Shown in pieces: positions 26,689 to 35,878 of a stretch of 64,000 bases of DNA. A program made the position numbers and the translations under genes. The notes under the pieces are model-generated. The model ran no database searches, was not told the DNA's origin, and saw nothing but the letters and a program-made list of their open reading frames with translations. This DNA is from Diaphorobacter ruginosibacter (GTDB taxonomy: Bacteria; Pseudomonadota; Gammaproteobacteria; Burkholderiales; Burkholderiaceae_C), in assembly GCF_014395975.1 (NCBI RefSeq), contig NZ_CP060714.1, forward strand, positions 186,001 to 250,000, written 5' to 3'. Position 1 is the stretch's first letter; every line of letters begins with the position of its first letter.

Positions 26689-27534
26689 ATGCCCGCAGAT
26701 TCAGCAAAGCAACGCACCGTGTCTTCCATCACCCTTCCAGGGCTCATCAGCCCCCACGACCTGGCTTCGGACCGCCAGTTCGCCATGACGCTGGCGCGTG
26801 GGTTGGAAGTATTGCGGGCATTCACTGCTGCCAACCCAGTGCTGAGCAACCGTGAGATTGCAGACCGCACAGGCCTGCCCAAGCCGACCGTTTCACGCCT
26901 GACCTACACATTGGGACTGCTGGGCTACATGTCCAAGGATGCCGATTCGCAGAAATACCGGCTGGCCTCGGGCGTGCTGGCATTGGGGCATCCACTGCTT
27001 GCCAGCATGAAGACGCGTCAGCTGGCCAAGCCCCTCATGGTCAACATAGCGAGACAGACCGGCTGTACGGTCAACCTGGGGGTACGCGACCGCACCGACA
27101 TCGTCTACGTGGATTCGGTGCGCGCCGATGGGCGCAACGAATACCTGCCCGATATCGGATCGACCTATCCGCTGCTGGTCAGCTCCATGGGCCATGTACT
27201 CATCCACGGTCTGCCCCGCCCCCAGAAGCAAGCACTGCTGAACTACCTGAAGGTGCAGGACAAGGAGCTGTTTGCACTGCATCGCCAAGGCCTGGAGGCG
27301 GATGGCAGGCTGTTTGCGGAGCAAGGCTACTGCCTTTCCTCCGGTGCATGGGACCGCGAGCTGTATGCGATAGCAGTGCCACTCAGGGGCGCTCCTGGCG
27401 AGCCAGCTCTTTCGATGAATGGCACGTTGTATGCGCACAAGAACGCGAGGCAGAAGCTCGTCGACGAGGTTCTTCCGCTGCTCAAGCAAAGCGCCCATGA
27501 GATTGAAGCCTCACACGGATTGCGTTCGGGTTAG
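26689..27534 (+). CDS. IclR family transcriptional regulator
   Basis: A 281-residue IclR-type protein: N-terminal winged helix (about 25-90, with TLARGLEVLRAFTAANPVLSNREIADRTGLPKPTVSRLTYTL) and C-terminal effector domain (about 105-275, with RTDIVYVDSVRADG and SSGAWDRELYAIAVPL). It probably senses the acid or CoA ester handled by its neighbours. It ends 31 bp before the Bug receptor gene, so all three plus-strand genes may share a transcript. Confidence 0.92.
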   Translation: MPADSAKQRTVSSITLPGLISPHDLASDRQFAMTLARGLEVLRAFTAANPVLSNREIADRTGLPKPTVSRLTYTLGLLGYMSKDADSQKYRLASGVLALGHPLLASMKTRQLAKPLMVNIARQTGCTVNLGVRDRTDIVYVDSVRADGRNEYLPDIGSTYPLLVSSMGHVLIHGLPRPQKQALLNYLKVQDKELFALHRQGLEADGRLFAEQGYCLSSGAWDRELYAIAVPLRGAPGEPALSMNGTLYAHKNARQKLVDEVLPLLKQSAHEIEASHGLRSG

Positions 27535-27565
27535 TGCCATTCAGGCCATACAAAGGAGACAAGAC

Positions 27566-28558
27566 ATGGACAAGACGAGAAGGTCGGTAGTGAACATGAC
27601 CGCGGCGCTCATGACAGGCGGTGCACTCAGGCCCCTGCAGGCGCTGGCGCAAGGCTCCTATCCGTCCAAGGCGGTTCGAATCATCGTGCCGTACCCGGCC
27701 GGCGGTGTGGTGGATTCCATAGCCCGAGTGGTCGGGGAAAGGATGGGGCGGCAATACGGCCAACCCGTCGTGGTGGAGAACCGTACGGGCGCAGGCGGCT
27801 CCATCGGCACGGACCTGGTGGCCAAGTCACCCGCAGACGGCTATACGCTCTTGATGGTGTCGCCCTCCCATGCGGTGATGCCGCTCTTTCAAAAGAGCCT
27901 GGCATGGGACCCCGTGAAAGATTTCAAGGGGATCGCCGGGTTTGGAGCCATTCCCAACGTGATCGTGGTGCACCCCGGCGTCAAGGCCCAAAGCATGCAG
28001 GAGCTTGTCCGGCTCGCGCAGAAAAAGGACAGCGGCCTCACGTATGCCAGCTCGGGGCTCGGCACGTCGTCGCATCTGACCGGTGAGCTGTTGAACCAGA
28101 TGGCGCGCATCCAGCTCACGCATGTGCCCTACAAGGGGCAGCCCGAAGCCATGACCGACTTGCTCTCGGGCCGAGTCGACATGATGCCCATGTCCACCTC
28201 TCTGGCGCTGCCGCACATCAGGACCGGAAAGCTCAGGGCGTTGGCCGTAACGACCCACCACCGTTCCGCGGCCCTGCCTGACGTACCGACCGTGGCCGAG
28301 GCGGCCGGACTTCCCGGTTTCCAGGTGGGCACATGGATCGCATTGCTTGCCCCGGCCAAGGTACCTCCGCAAATCATCAGCAAGCTGTCCACGGATGTCG
28401 CCGCTGCCATCAGGCAGCCGGAAATCCAGGCCAGGTTCAAGGACCTGGCTTTGGAAGGCGCACCGCAATCAGGAGCGGCTTTCGACGAGTTTCTCAAGCA
28501 GGAGGTGTCCACCTGGACAGAGGTCATCAAACGCGCGGGCATACAGGCCAACAGCTAA
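27566..28558 (+). CDS. Bug-type periplasmic substrate-binding protein
   Basis: A tripartite-tricarboxylate-transporter receptor (Bug/TctC) family protein, 330 residues. The signal peptide carries a twin-arginine-like KTRRSVVNM and ends near ALAQG. The family motifs IIVPYPAGGVVDSIARVV, VENRTGAGGSIGTDLVAKSPADGYTLL and THVPYKGQPEAMTDLLSGRVDMMP are clear. CAAAGGAGAC precedes the ATG at 27566. No TctA or TctB partner is in the window, as is usual for Bug proteins of Burkholderiales. It likely binds a carboxylate fed to the CoA-transferase. Confidence 0.92.
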   Translation: MDKTRRSVVNMTAALMTGGALRPLQALAQGSYPSKAVRIIVPYPAGGVVDSIARVVGERMGRQYGQPVVVENRTGAGGSIGTDLVAKSPADGYTLLMVSPSHAVMPLFQKSLAWDPVKDFKGIAGFGAIPNVIVVHPGVKAQSMQELVRLAQKKDSGLTYASSGLGTSSHLTGELLNQMARIQLTHVPYKGQPEAMTDLLSGRVDMMPMSTSLALPHIRTGKLRALAVTTHHRSAALPDVPTVAEAAGLPGFQVGTWIALLAPAKVPPQIISKLSTDVAAAIRQPEIQARFKDLALEGAPQSGAAFDEFLKQEVSTWTEVIKRAGIQANS

Positions 28559-28580
28559 CCGTATTGGAAAGGGGCACGAC

Positions 28581-29825
28581 ATGAACAAGACAGGCACAGG
28601 CACAGGCACTGCGAGCCGACTCTTTGGCGAACACTTTCTGCACGACCTGAATCAACCGGAACTGGACATGCTGCACAAGGTGCGCGACCTGGTTGAAAGC
28701 CGCATTGGTCCCAATGCCCACAAGGTGGCGGAGAAGGATGAGTTTGCATGGGACAACTTTCATCTGCTCGCCAAGGAGGGCGTGATTGCCACCGCCTTTC
28801 CAAATGAGTACGGTGGAACGGATGCCAGACAGGTGCTGCGCATTCGCATCATTGAAGAGCTTGGACGGGTCTGCAGTGCGTCCGCCTCGCTCATTACGGG
28901 GGCCGACCTGTCGTGCAGGGCCATCGTCGCCGGGGCAACTCCTCAAATGAAGGAGCAACTACTGCCGGGCCTTCGTTCAGGGAAGCTCCAGGCTGCGTTT
29001 GCATTAACCGAACCGGAAGCTGGATCGGATGTACGGGGACTGAAAACCAGCATTCGGCAGGAAGGCGGCGAATTCGTCGTCAACGGTAGCAAGAAGTTCA
29101 TCACCCGGGGAACGACAGCGGACTGGTTCATGGTCGTCGGGCGACTGGAGGCGGACGCCTCGCGCTTTGTCGCAGTGCTGGTGCCCCGAGGCGCCGCAGG
29201 ATTTGATATCAGCCCGGAGGTCGAGAAACTGGGGTGGTACGGGGTGCCCATTTCTTCTCTCCGATTCGAGAATGTCCGTGTGCCGGCCGGGAATCTGCTG
29301 GGCAAGGTGGGGGATGGTTTTGAACTGGCGCAGGATGCACTGTTGCGTGCTCGTATTGGGCATGCCGCGATGGCGTTGGGCCGCTCCATCGGTGCCATTG
29401 AGATCGCCGCGGCATACATGAACGACCGCACGCTGTTTGGCAAGGCGTTGGGCGAGCACCAGGGAGCACAGTGGATGCTCTCCGACATGTTTTCGCAGGT
29501 GGAGGCCGCGCGGGCATTGTTGTCCGTGACGGCCCAGAAGTACGATAGGGGCGACACCGATGTGGCCGTCTATGCCTCCATGGCCAAGCAGCAAGCGACC
29601 GACCTCTGCATGAAAGTCGTGACCGATGCCCTGCAGCTCACTGGAGGCCGGGGCTACATGAAGGACTTTCCGCTGGAGCGGTTCTTCAGGGACGCCAAGC
29701 TCAACCAGATTGGAGAAGGCTCCAGCGAGGTCCACAAGACGGTCATCGGCAGAGACGTGATTCGCCGCAGCACCCGCGCACAGCGCAACCCGACCTTGCG
29801 CGAAGGCTCCCTGGTCGCCTACTAG
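28581..29825 (+). CDS. Acyl-CoA dehydrogenase
   Basis: An FAD-dependent acyl-CoA dehydrogenase of 414 residues. FAD/substrate segments: FALTEPEAGSDVRGLKTS and VNGSKKFITRGTTADWFMVVGR. The C-terminal domain contains DALQLTGGRGYMKDFPLERFFRDAKLNQIGEGSSEVHK, whose glutamate sits at the usual catalytic position. GGAAAGGGGC precedes the ATG. With the CoA-transferase and Bug receptor this suggests uptake, CoA activation and alpha,beta-desaturation of a carboxylic acid. Confidence 0.92.
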   Translation: MNKTGTGTGTASRLFGEHFLHDLNQPELDMLHKVRDLVESRIGPNAHKVAEKDEFAWDNFHLLAKEGVIATAFPNEYGGTDARQVLRIRIIEELGRVCSASASLITGADLSCRAIVAGATPQMKEQLLPGLRSGKLQAAFALTEPEAGSDVRGLKTSIRQEGGEFVVNGSKKFITRGTTADWFMVVGRLEADASRFVAVLVPRGAAGFDISPEVEKLGWYGVPISSLRFENVRVPAGNLLGKVGDGFELAQDALLRARIGHAAMALGRSIGAIEIAAAYMNDRTLFGKALGEHQGAQWMLSDMFSQVEAARALLSVTAQKYDRGDTDVAVYASMAKQQATDLCMKVVTDALQLTGGRGYMKDFPLERFFRDAKLNQIGEGSSEVHKTVIGRDVIRRSTRAQRNPTLREGSLVAY

Positions 29826-29954
29826 TACCGGAGCGGCGGGTACACGGCACGAAGCACGGCATCTGCCGGGTGCCTGTCGGACGGAGCCTTTGCCTGCCCG
29901 CCCGACATCGCAAAACGCTCAAGGAAAGCGCTCAACCAAACGCACAGGCAAGGC

Positions 29955-30857
29955 TCAATCGGCAATCTCCTCGAACAGCGATGCAGAGACGCGCTTCAGT
30001 GCCTTGATCACCACTTTCATGGCGGGCGTGACAGGGCGATTGCGCGCGGTCGCCATGACGGAGCGGACGCGGAAATCATTGCCCAGCAGATGTTCCACCA
30101 TGGTGCCCGTTGCCAACTCGCGGTAAATGGACAGCCTGGACACAATCGCCGCGGCGCGCCGCGTGGCGATGATTTCCTTGGTGATTCCAATATCGTCAAT
30201 TTCGTAGGCGGCGGTGAGCGACAGTTGCTGCCTGGCGGCCCAGATGTCGATCTGTCGGCGCAACCCTTGTCCGGGGCTGGGAAGGCGCAGGGGTACGCCC
30301 GTCAGGATCGGCAGGGAGTCCGGCCCCATCGACAGCGGAAAATCAGGATGCGCCGCGAGCACCACCCTGGCGGAGCCCAGTTCGTCGAGCAGCAGTTGCG
30401 ACGACATGCCGATGTCACTCAGCACCCCGATGTCCACCTGTGCATGCAGCACCCATTCATACACGTAGCGTGAATTGCCGCTGATCAGCCGCACCTGGAC
30501 GTTGGGGTACTCCTGCTGGACGGCATCGAGAAGCCTCAATCCGACCGCATGCATGAAAGAGGGCGACAGCGCGATGTCCACGGGTCCGGAAGGCTCACGG
30601 TCCTGGTCACCCGCGGTGCCCAGCGCTTCCTCGAGCTGGCTCAGCGCGGGGCGCAGGGTGCCCTGCAGCCGCTCTCCCGCCAGCGTCAGGCTGACACCCC
30701 GGCCATGGCGGTACAGCAAGGGCGTTCCGCAGATCTCCTCCAGCTCCTTGATGTGCCGGCTGACCTGGGACTGGGGGATTCCCAGGATGCTGGCGGCGCT
30801 GGTCAAGCCGCCGGATTCGGCGACCAGGAGAAAGGTTTGCAGGATTCGAGTGTTCAT
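29955..30857 (-). CDS. LysR family regulator
   Basis: A 300-residue LysR protein: N-terminal HTH (MNTRILQTFLLVAESGGLTSAASILGIPQSQVSRHIKELEEICGTPLLYRHGRGVSLT) and an LBP-like effector domain (about 95-295). It is convergent with the acyl-CoA dehydrogenase and divergent from the Bug gene at 31082, which it more likely controls. The HTH resembles the Nac/CbbR subgroup (inference). Confidence 0.9.
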   Translation of the reverse strand: MNTRILQTFLLVAESGGLTSAASILGIPQSQVSRHIKELEEICGTPLLYRHGRGVSLTLAGERLQGTLRPALSQLEEALGTAGDQDREPSGPVDIALSPSFMHAVGLRLLDAVQQEYPNVQVRLISGNSRYVYEWVLHAQVDIGVLSDIGMSSQLLLDELGSARVVLAAHPDFPLSMGPDSLPILTGVPLRLPSPGQGLRRQIDIWAARQQLSLTAAYEIDDIGITKEIIATRRAAAIVSRLSIYRELATGTMVEHLLGNDFRVRSVMATARNRPVTPAMKVVIKALKRVSASLFEEIAD

Positions 30858-30995
30858 ACGGCGAATGAGGCAAGGTCAGCATCCGGCAGCAGTCGCTGGC
30901 AGTTTTCTCTGCGCGGGTTCTCCGCGCGTGAGAGGAACCGTGGGGCGATCTTAGCTGCTCATGCCGTCGGCGGAGGCAGCCCAGACCCCCCGGCA

Positions 30996-31014
30996 ATGGA
31001 TATCTGTCATCCAT
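30996..31014. promoter_or_regulatory. Candidate LysR operator
   Basis: Inverted repeat ATGGAT-N7-ATCCAT in the 224-bp gap between the divergent lysR-type gene (starts 30857) and the Bug gene (starts 31082). It lies about 70 bp upstream of the latter. Confidence 0.45.
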
Positions 31015-31081
31015 TTTCAGGGCTTCATTCCAAAGCGCTGCCTTTGAATAATTGCCGCACAGACAACTGGTGAGGTTTTCA

Positions 31082-32083
31082 ATGAAACGCTTTTCTGTTT
31101 TGCATGGCCGCGCTGCGCGATATGGCGCAGCCATGGCTCTGGTGGCCCAAGCCCTCGTGCCCCTGCACCCGGCAGTCGCGCAGGAGCCGTCCAAGCCGAT
31201 CCGCCTGCTGGTGCCGTTCGCGCCGGGCGGGTCGCAAGACATCATCGGGCGCTATCTGGCCTCGCAGCTCGCAACACGGCTCTCGACCCCCATGATCGTC
31301 GAGAACAAGAGTGGCGCCGGCGGCGTGATTGCGGCAGACGCGGTGGTCAAGGCGCCCGCCGACGGTTCCACCCTGCTTCTGGCCACGGGCGGTGCCATTT
31401 CCATTGCGCCGCATCTCATGCCGAAGCTGCCGTATCTGGCGCAACAAGACCTGGTCCCGGTGGCCATGGTGGCCGACACGCCGATGGTTATCGCCGTGCG
31501 CGCGCAAAGCAGCCTCCGCTCGCTGGCCGAACTGCTCAAGACCGCCAAGGCCGAGCCAGGCAAGCTCGCCTATGCATCGACGGGGACGGGCACTGTATCC
31601 CATCTCACCGGGGAGCTGCTGGCACAGGGGGCCGGTGTGAAGCTGACGCATGTGCCCTATCGCGGGGCGGCTCCTGCCGTCATCGACCTCATCAGCGGCA
31701 ACGTGGATGCCATCGTGACCAGTGCCGCTTCGATCGAGCCCATGGTGCTCAGCGGCAAGGCCAGGGTCCTCGGAACGTTTACCAAGGAGCCGCTGCACAA
31801 CCTGCCGGGCACGCCCACCGTGGAGCAGGCCACGGGCCTTTCCGGCCTGGCCATTCCGGTCTGGGTCGGTGTCATGGTCTCGGCCAAGACGCCCAAGGCG
31901 GTGGTCGCGCGCCTCGCGGAGGAGACCCTGAAGGTCTGCCAGCTCCCCGAGACCAGGAAGCGCCTGCAGGATGCGGGGGCGGATGTGAACTGCTCCGGCA
32001 GCCAGGGATTCGGCCAGCTGATTGCGGAGGATTCGCAGCGCTGGGCCGGCGTGGTCAAGCACGGCAACATCAAGAGCGAGTGA
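31082..32083 (+). CDS. Bug-type periplasmic substrate-binding protein
   Basis: A 333-residue Bug/TctC receptor. Signal peptide to about AVAQE, then PIRLLVPFAPGGSQDIIGRYLA, VENKSGAGGVIAADAVVKAPADGSTLL and THVPYRGAAPAVIDLISGNVDAIV. Its stop overlaps the start of the opine-dehydrogenase-like gene (TGATG), so the binding protein and that enzyme are expressed together, suggesting that the imported compound is the enzyme's substrate (inference). Confidence 0.92.
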   Translation: MKRFSVLHGRAARYGAAMALVAQALVPLHPAVAQEPSKPIRLLVPFAPGGSQDIIGRYLASQLATRLSTPMIVENKSGAGGVIAADAVVKAPADGSTLLLATGGAISIAPHLMPKLPYLAQQDLVPVAMVADTPMVIAVRAQSSLRSLAELLKTAKAEPGKLAYASTGTGTVSHLTGELLAQGAGVKLTHVPYRGAAPAVIDLISGNVDAIVTSAASIEPMVLSGKARVLGTFTKEPLHNLPGTPTVEQATGLSGLAIPVWVGVMVSAKTPKAVVARLAEETLKVCQLPETRKRLQDAGADVNCSGSQGFGQLIAEDSQRWAGVVKHGNIKSE

Positions 32084-33159
32084 TGCAGCGTATGAACGTA
32101 GGAATTGTTGGAACCGGTGGCATCGCACTTGCCAGTGCCGCATGGATGGCGCATCGCGGCCACGCCGTGTCCCTGTGGTCGCCTCGCGGAGGCGGTGCGG
32201 ACGCGCTGCGCTCGAAGCCCCTGGCTGCCAGCGGTGTGCTCGATGCCAGCGTGCGTGTCGGCGTTGCCGATACCGCAGGGGAGCTGGCCCATGGAGCCGA
32301 TGTGCTGCTCATCGCCGTACCGGTGAATTGGCACAGGAGCGTGATGGATGCGCTGATTCCGCACCTCCAGCCAGGGCAGCTGGTCATCGTCAGCTCGATG
32401 AGCTCGCTGTCGGCCCTTTACCTCTACGAGGCGGCGCTGGAGCGCGGTATTCCGATCTCCGTGGCAAGCTTTGGCACCACCGTGCTCACGGCACGCCGGC
32501 ACGATGGCGCTGCCGTGAAGATCATGACGCGGCGCACGTCGCTGGGCGTCTCCTGCCTGCCGCGCTCCGGCCAGGCCGCTGCGCTGGCGGCCTGCGAATC
32601 GCTGTTCGGCGACGGCTTCACTGTCGATGAAAACGCCCTGGCGACCGCGTTGACCAACATAAATCCGGTGGCCCACGGTCCCCTGGCGCTGTTCAACTGG
32701 ACACGGATCGAACGTGGCGAGAACTGGCCCCAGTACCACTTCATGACCCCGCGCGTGGCAGCCGTGATCAAGCAGCTCGACGTCGAGCGCAGAGCCGTGG
32801 CCAACGCGTTTGGACTGCAGGTGCGCACCATCGAGCGGCACTTTGCCCAGTCGTTCAATACCGAGTCCGAGCAGCTCTCGGACATCGCATCGGAGCTGCA
32901 CCGCAAGCGGGGCGGTCCGCCGGGCCCCACGGATACGCAGACACGGTTCCTTTCGGAGGACATGCCCTACGGACTGGTGTTCACGCTGGCATTGAGCCAT
33001 GTCGCGCAGATACCGGCCCCCGCCACCGAGGCGACGGCGACCATGGCCGGACTCATCGTCGGTGAAGACTTTACGGCCGCCAACGACCTGATCTTCGCGC
33101 TTCGGCTCCCCGCCGAGTCCGTCAGCGGCCTGCTTGCGCGTGTCAACGCCAGCCGCTGA
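32083..33159 (+). CDS. Octopine/nopaline dehydrogenase family NAD(P)-dependent oxidoreductase
   Basis: A 358-residue protein with an N-terminal Rossmann fold (NVGIVGTGGIALASAAWMAHRGHAVSLWSPRG) and a C-terminal helical domain containing NINPVAHGPLALFNWTRIE, which matches the octopine/nopaline dehydrogenase family. The His in NPVAHG corresponds to the family's active-site histidine. Such enzymes reversibly split opines into an amino acid and a 2-oxo acid. Distant similarity to ketopantoate reductases is the alternative. ATG at 32083 overlaps the upstream stop; ATG 32092 is also possible. Confidence 0.75.
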   Translation: MQRMNVGIVGTGGIALASAAWMAHRGHAVSLWSPRGGGADALRSKPLAASGVLDASVRVGVADTAGELAHGADVLLIAVPVNWHRSVMDALIPHLQPGQLVIVSSMSSLSALYLYEAALERGIPISVASFGTTVLTARRHDGAAVKIMTRRTSLGVSCLPRSGQAAALAACESLFGDGFTVDENALATALTNINPVAHGPLALFNWTRIERGENWPQYHFMTPRVAAVIKQLDVERRAVANAFGLQVRTIERHFAQSFNTESEQLSDIASELHRKRGGPPGPTDTQTRFLSEDMPYGLVFTLALSHVAQIPAPATEATATMAGLIVGEDFTAANDLIFALRLPAESVSGLLARVNASR

Positions 33160-33279
33160 ACCCGCCCTGTCCCTGACGCTCGAAGGCAACGCTTCGGGCT
33201 TGAGGGGCCATGCATGCCACACCTTCGCACACCGGTTTCGGGGTGCGACCTCCCAACCATCCTCATGGTGCGCAAGACA

Positions 33280-33708
33280 ATGAACCCAGAGAACCCACCA
33301 TTCGCAGCGCGAGACCGAGCGCGCGAGGCCTTTGCGACGAACGACGCCCCCTCGGCCATCGGACCCTACTCGCAGGCCATTGCTGCTGCAGGACTGCTGT
33401 ATGTCTCCGGCCAGCTTCCCCTGTCCGCCAACGGTGTGGACATGCCGGAAGGCATCGGCGAGCAGGCCCGTGCATCACTTCGCAACGTGGAGGCGATTGC
33501 CCAAAGTGCCGGCTGTACGCTGGGCGATGTCGTCAAGCTCACGATCTATATGACGGATCTCCAAGGCTTCGCGCAGGTCAACGAGGTCATGGCGTCGATG
33601 CTGTCCACGCCTTATCCGGCACGCGCCACGGTGGAGGTCTCCGCGCTGCCCAGATCGGCGCAGATCGAGATCGAGGCGGTCGTGGCCCTGCCGGCGAACA
33701 GGGGGTAA
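33280..33708 (+). CDS. ridA: RidA family reactive intermediate deaminase
   Basis: Hydrolyses enamine/imine intermediates such as 2-aminoacrylate to 2-oxo acids. 142 residues from ATG 33280, close to the usual 130. Family features: APSAIGPYSQAI, LYVSGQLPL, NVEAIAQSAGCTLGDVVKLTIYMTDL and YPARATVEVSALPRSAQIEIEAVVAL, which includes the carboxylate-binding arginine. It sits 3 bp from a cysteine-desulfhydrase-like gene, whose reaction releases 2-aminoacrylate, a strong functional fit. An in-frame ATG at 33265 is possible. Confidence 0.93.
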   Translation: MNPENPPFAARDRAREAFATNDAPSAIGPYSQAIAAAGLLYVSGQLPLSANGVDMPEGIGEQARASLRNVEAIAQSAGCTLGDVVKLTIYMTDLQGFAQVNEVMASMLSTPYPARATVEVSALPRSAQIEIEAVVALPANRG

Positions 33709-33711
33709 GCG

Positions 33712-34818
33712 ATGCACCATCATTCCAACGCCTGGACCGCTGCGGCCGTTCAACGCATTTCTCGCGATTTCTGCCGCTCCGCCGATACGCACATCATTCC
33801 GCTGGAGCTGGCCGGGTTCCGATGCGTGTCGATGTACATCAAGGACGAATCCACGCACCCCACCGGCAGCCTGAAGCACCGTCTGGCGCGGTCCCTGTTC
33901 CTGTATGCGCTGTGCAATGGCTGGGTCCGCGAAGGAACCACGGTCATCGAGGCGTCCTCCGGCAGCACCGCCGTGTCGGAGGCCTACTTTGCGCGAATGC
34001 TCGGCCTGCCGTTCATCGCCGTCATGCCGCGCTCGACCTCTCCGGCCAAGGTCGACCTGATCAGGTTCTACGGTGGCCAGTGCCATTTCGTGGATCGCGG
34101 CGACCAGGTGTATGACGAGGCGACCCGGCTTGCGCGCCAGACCGGGGGCCACTACATGGACCAGTTCACCTACGCGGAACGCGCGACGGACTGGCGCGGC
34201 AACAACAACATTGCCGAATCGATCTTCAGCCAGCTGGAGGACGAGCTGCATCCGGTTCCCCGGTGGATCGTCACGGGCGCGGGCACCGGCGGCACCTCGG
34301 CGACGATCGGCCGGTACATTCGCTACCACGGCCATGCGACCCAATTGTGTGTCGTGGATCCCGAGAACTCGGTGTTCCTGGACTACCACCGCAGCGGCGA
34401 CGCCACGCTGTCGAATGCGGAGTCTTCAGGCGTCGAAGGCATCGGCCGGCCCCGGGTGGAGCCATCGTTCATCCCGGGCGTCATTGACCGCATGCTTCGC
34501 GTGCGCACCGTCGACTCCTACGCTGCGATGCGCTACCTGGCACGGCTTACCGGGAAGCGCTATGGCGGCTCTACCGGAACGGACTTCTACGGCGCGCTGC
34601 GCCTGGCCTGCGAGATGGAAAAGGCAGGGGAGGCGGGCTCCATCGTGTTCCTGGCATGCGATGGTGGCGACCGGTACCTCGACACCTACTACGACGATGC
34701 CTGGGTGGCATCGCAGGGGCTCGACCTGGAGCCGCACACACAGCGGATTCAGAAGCTCTGTGAAACAGGCCGCTGGGAAATGCAGATCGAGCCGACGCCA
34801 TGCACCGCTGAAGCGTGA
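33712..34818 (+). CDS. PLP-dependent cysteine desulfhydrase (Cds1-like)
   Basis: A fold-type II PLP enzyme of 368 residues. Lys55 in HPTGSLKHRLA is the PLP lysine. SSGSTAVSEAYFARMLGLPFIAVMP binds the substrate carboxylate, and GAGTGGTSATIGRY holds the phosphate. The length and the motif TGSLKHRLARSLFLYALCNGW match the Cds1 group (Mycobacterium Rv3684), which degrades L-cysteine to H2S, pyruvate and ammonia, rather than CysK/CysM. RidA lies just upstream and sulfur-handling genes downstream. Confidence 0.82.
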   Translation: MHHHSNAWTAAAVQRISRDFCRSADTHIIPLELAGFRCVSMYIKDESTHPTGSLKHRLARSLFLYALCNGWVREGTTVIEASSGSTAVSEAYFARMLGLPFIAVMPRSTSPAKVDLIRFYGGQCHFVDRGDQVYDEATRLARQTGGHYMDQFTYAERATDWRGNNNIAESIFSQLEDELHPVPRWIVTGAGTGGTSATIGRYIRYHGHATQLCVVDPENSVFLDYHRSGDATLSNAESSGVEGIGRPRVEPSFIPGVIDRMLRVRTVDSYAAMRYLARLTGKRYGGSTGTDFYGALRLACEMEKAGEAGSIVFLACDGGDRYLDTYYDDAWVASQGLDLEPHTQRIQKLCETGRWEMQIEPTPCTAEA

Positions 34819-34875
34819 GCGAATGACACGAGCCCTCCTGGCGCGCGCCTGGCATCTTCTGATGCGGCTCCGGTG

Positions 34876-35778
34876 CTACGACGATGCCGCGTCGAAGTGG
34901 ACTGCGCGCTCGCGCAGGCTGCCCGCGAAGAGAATCCTTGATTTGAGGTTCTCGAACACCTGCCGCGTCACCGGGTTGATCACATGGCTGCGGATATACA
35001 GGTGGTAGATCAGGTCGGGCAGGGCGGGCATCCCGTCCCCCTTGCCCAGCACGCGCAGGCCGGGGTCGAGCTGCTCCACGCCCCGCGAGGTGACGCCGAG
35101 TCCCGCGCGCAGCGCCGCGAGGATGCCGACGAGGCTGGTGCAGGTATGGCGTGGTGTCCAGGCGATGTTCATCGCGTCCAGGGACTCGCAGGCCAGCCTG
35201 CGGAAGATGCTGGGGCCGTCGGCCAGCACCAGCGGGATCGGCTTGGAGGGATCGTGCACATAGTTCGCACCGCACAGCCACACGGTGGGGCTTGAGCGCA
35301 GGACGAAGCCTTCCAGCGAGGGATCTTCGCGGTTGGATATCACCAGGTCGAGCTCGCCCTGCTTGAGCGATTCCATGAGAAACGGGCTGCGCCCCACGTG
35401 CACGTCCATCTGCATGCTGGGAAAGTTCTGTGCGATTTCCTGCAGGACCAGCGGCAGCATGGTGTCCGAGACATCGTGCGGCGCACCGATGCGCACCAGG
35501 CCCTGGATCTGGCGGTTCTGCAGGCTCAGCAGAGCCTCGTCGTGGATCGCCAGCATGTGCCGCGCATAGACCAGCAGCCGCTGCCCATGATCGGTCAGCT
35601 GTTTCTGCCGTCCCTGTTTCTCGAAGAGCGGATGGCCGATCTTTTCCTCCAGCCGCTGCATCTGCTGCGTGATGGCGGACTGCGTCTTGCCCAGGTGCAC
35701 GGCCGTCGCGGCAAAGCTCTGCTGGTTGGCAATGGTGACCAACGTGCGCAGCAGTTCGAGCTCAAGCGTTTTTTCCAT
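34876..35778 (-). CDS. LysR family regulator of the sulfur cluster
   Basis: A 300-residue LysR protein. HTH: LELLRTLVTIANQQSFAATAVHLGKTQSAITQQMQRLEEKIGHPLFEKQGRQKQLT. Effector domain about 92-290. It is convergent with the desulfhydrase gene and divergent from the dioxygenase-rhodanese-Bug-lyase series, which it probably regulates through the site at 35786-35798. Confidence 0.9.
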   Translation of the reverse strand: MEKTLELELLRTLVTIANQQSFAATAVHLGKTQSAITQQMQRLEEKIGHPLFEKQGRQKQLTDHGQRLLVYARHMLAIHDEALLSLQNRQIQGLVRIGAPHDVSDTMLPLVLQEIAQNFPSMQMDVHVGRSPFLMESLKQGELDLVISNREDPSLEGFVLRSSPTVWLCGANYVHDPSKPIPLVLADGPSIFRRLACESLDAMNIAWTPRHTCTSLVGILAALRAGLGVTSRGVEQLDPGLRVLGKGDGMPALPDLIYHLYIRSHVINPVTRQVFENLKSRILFAGSLRERAVHFDAASS

Positions 35779-35785
35779 ATATAAA

Positions 35786-35798
35786 TATTACTAAAGTA
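35786..35798. promoter_or_regulatory. Candidate LysR box (T-N11-A)
   Basis: TATTACTAAAGTA within an AT-rich stretch (AATATTACTAAAGTATT) directly before the lysR-type start at 35778 and about 80 bp before the dioxygenase start. Consistent with autoregulation and divergent control. Confidence 0.45.
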
Positions 35799-35878
35799 TT
35801 CGTATCAATTGCTAGGATTGTTCTGTCCAAAATGCGTTGATAAATTCAAGGGCATTGAACAATTTCCTGGAGCCCGCT

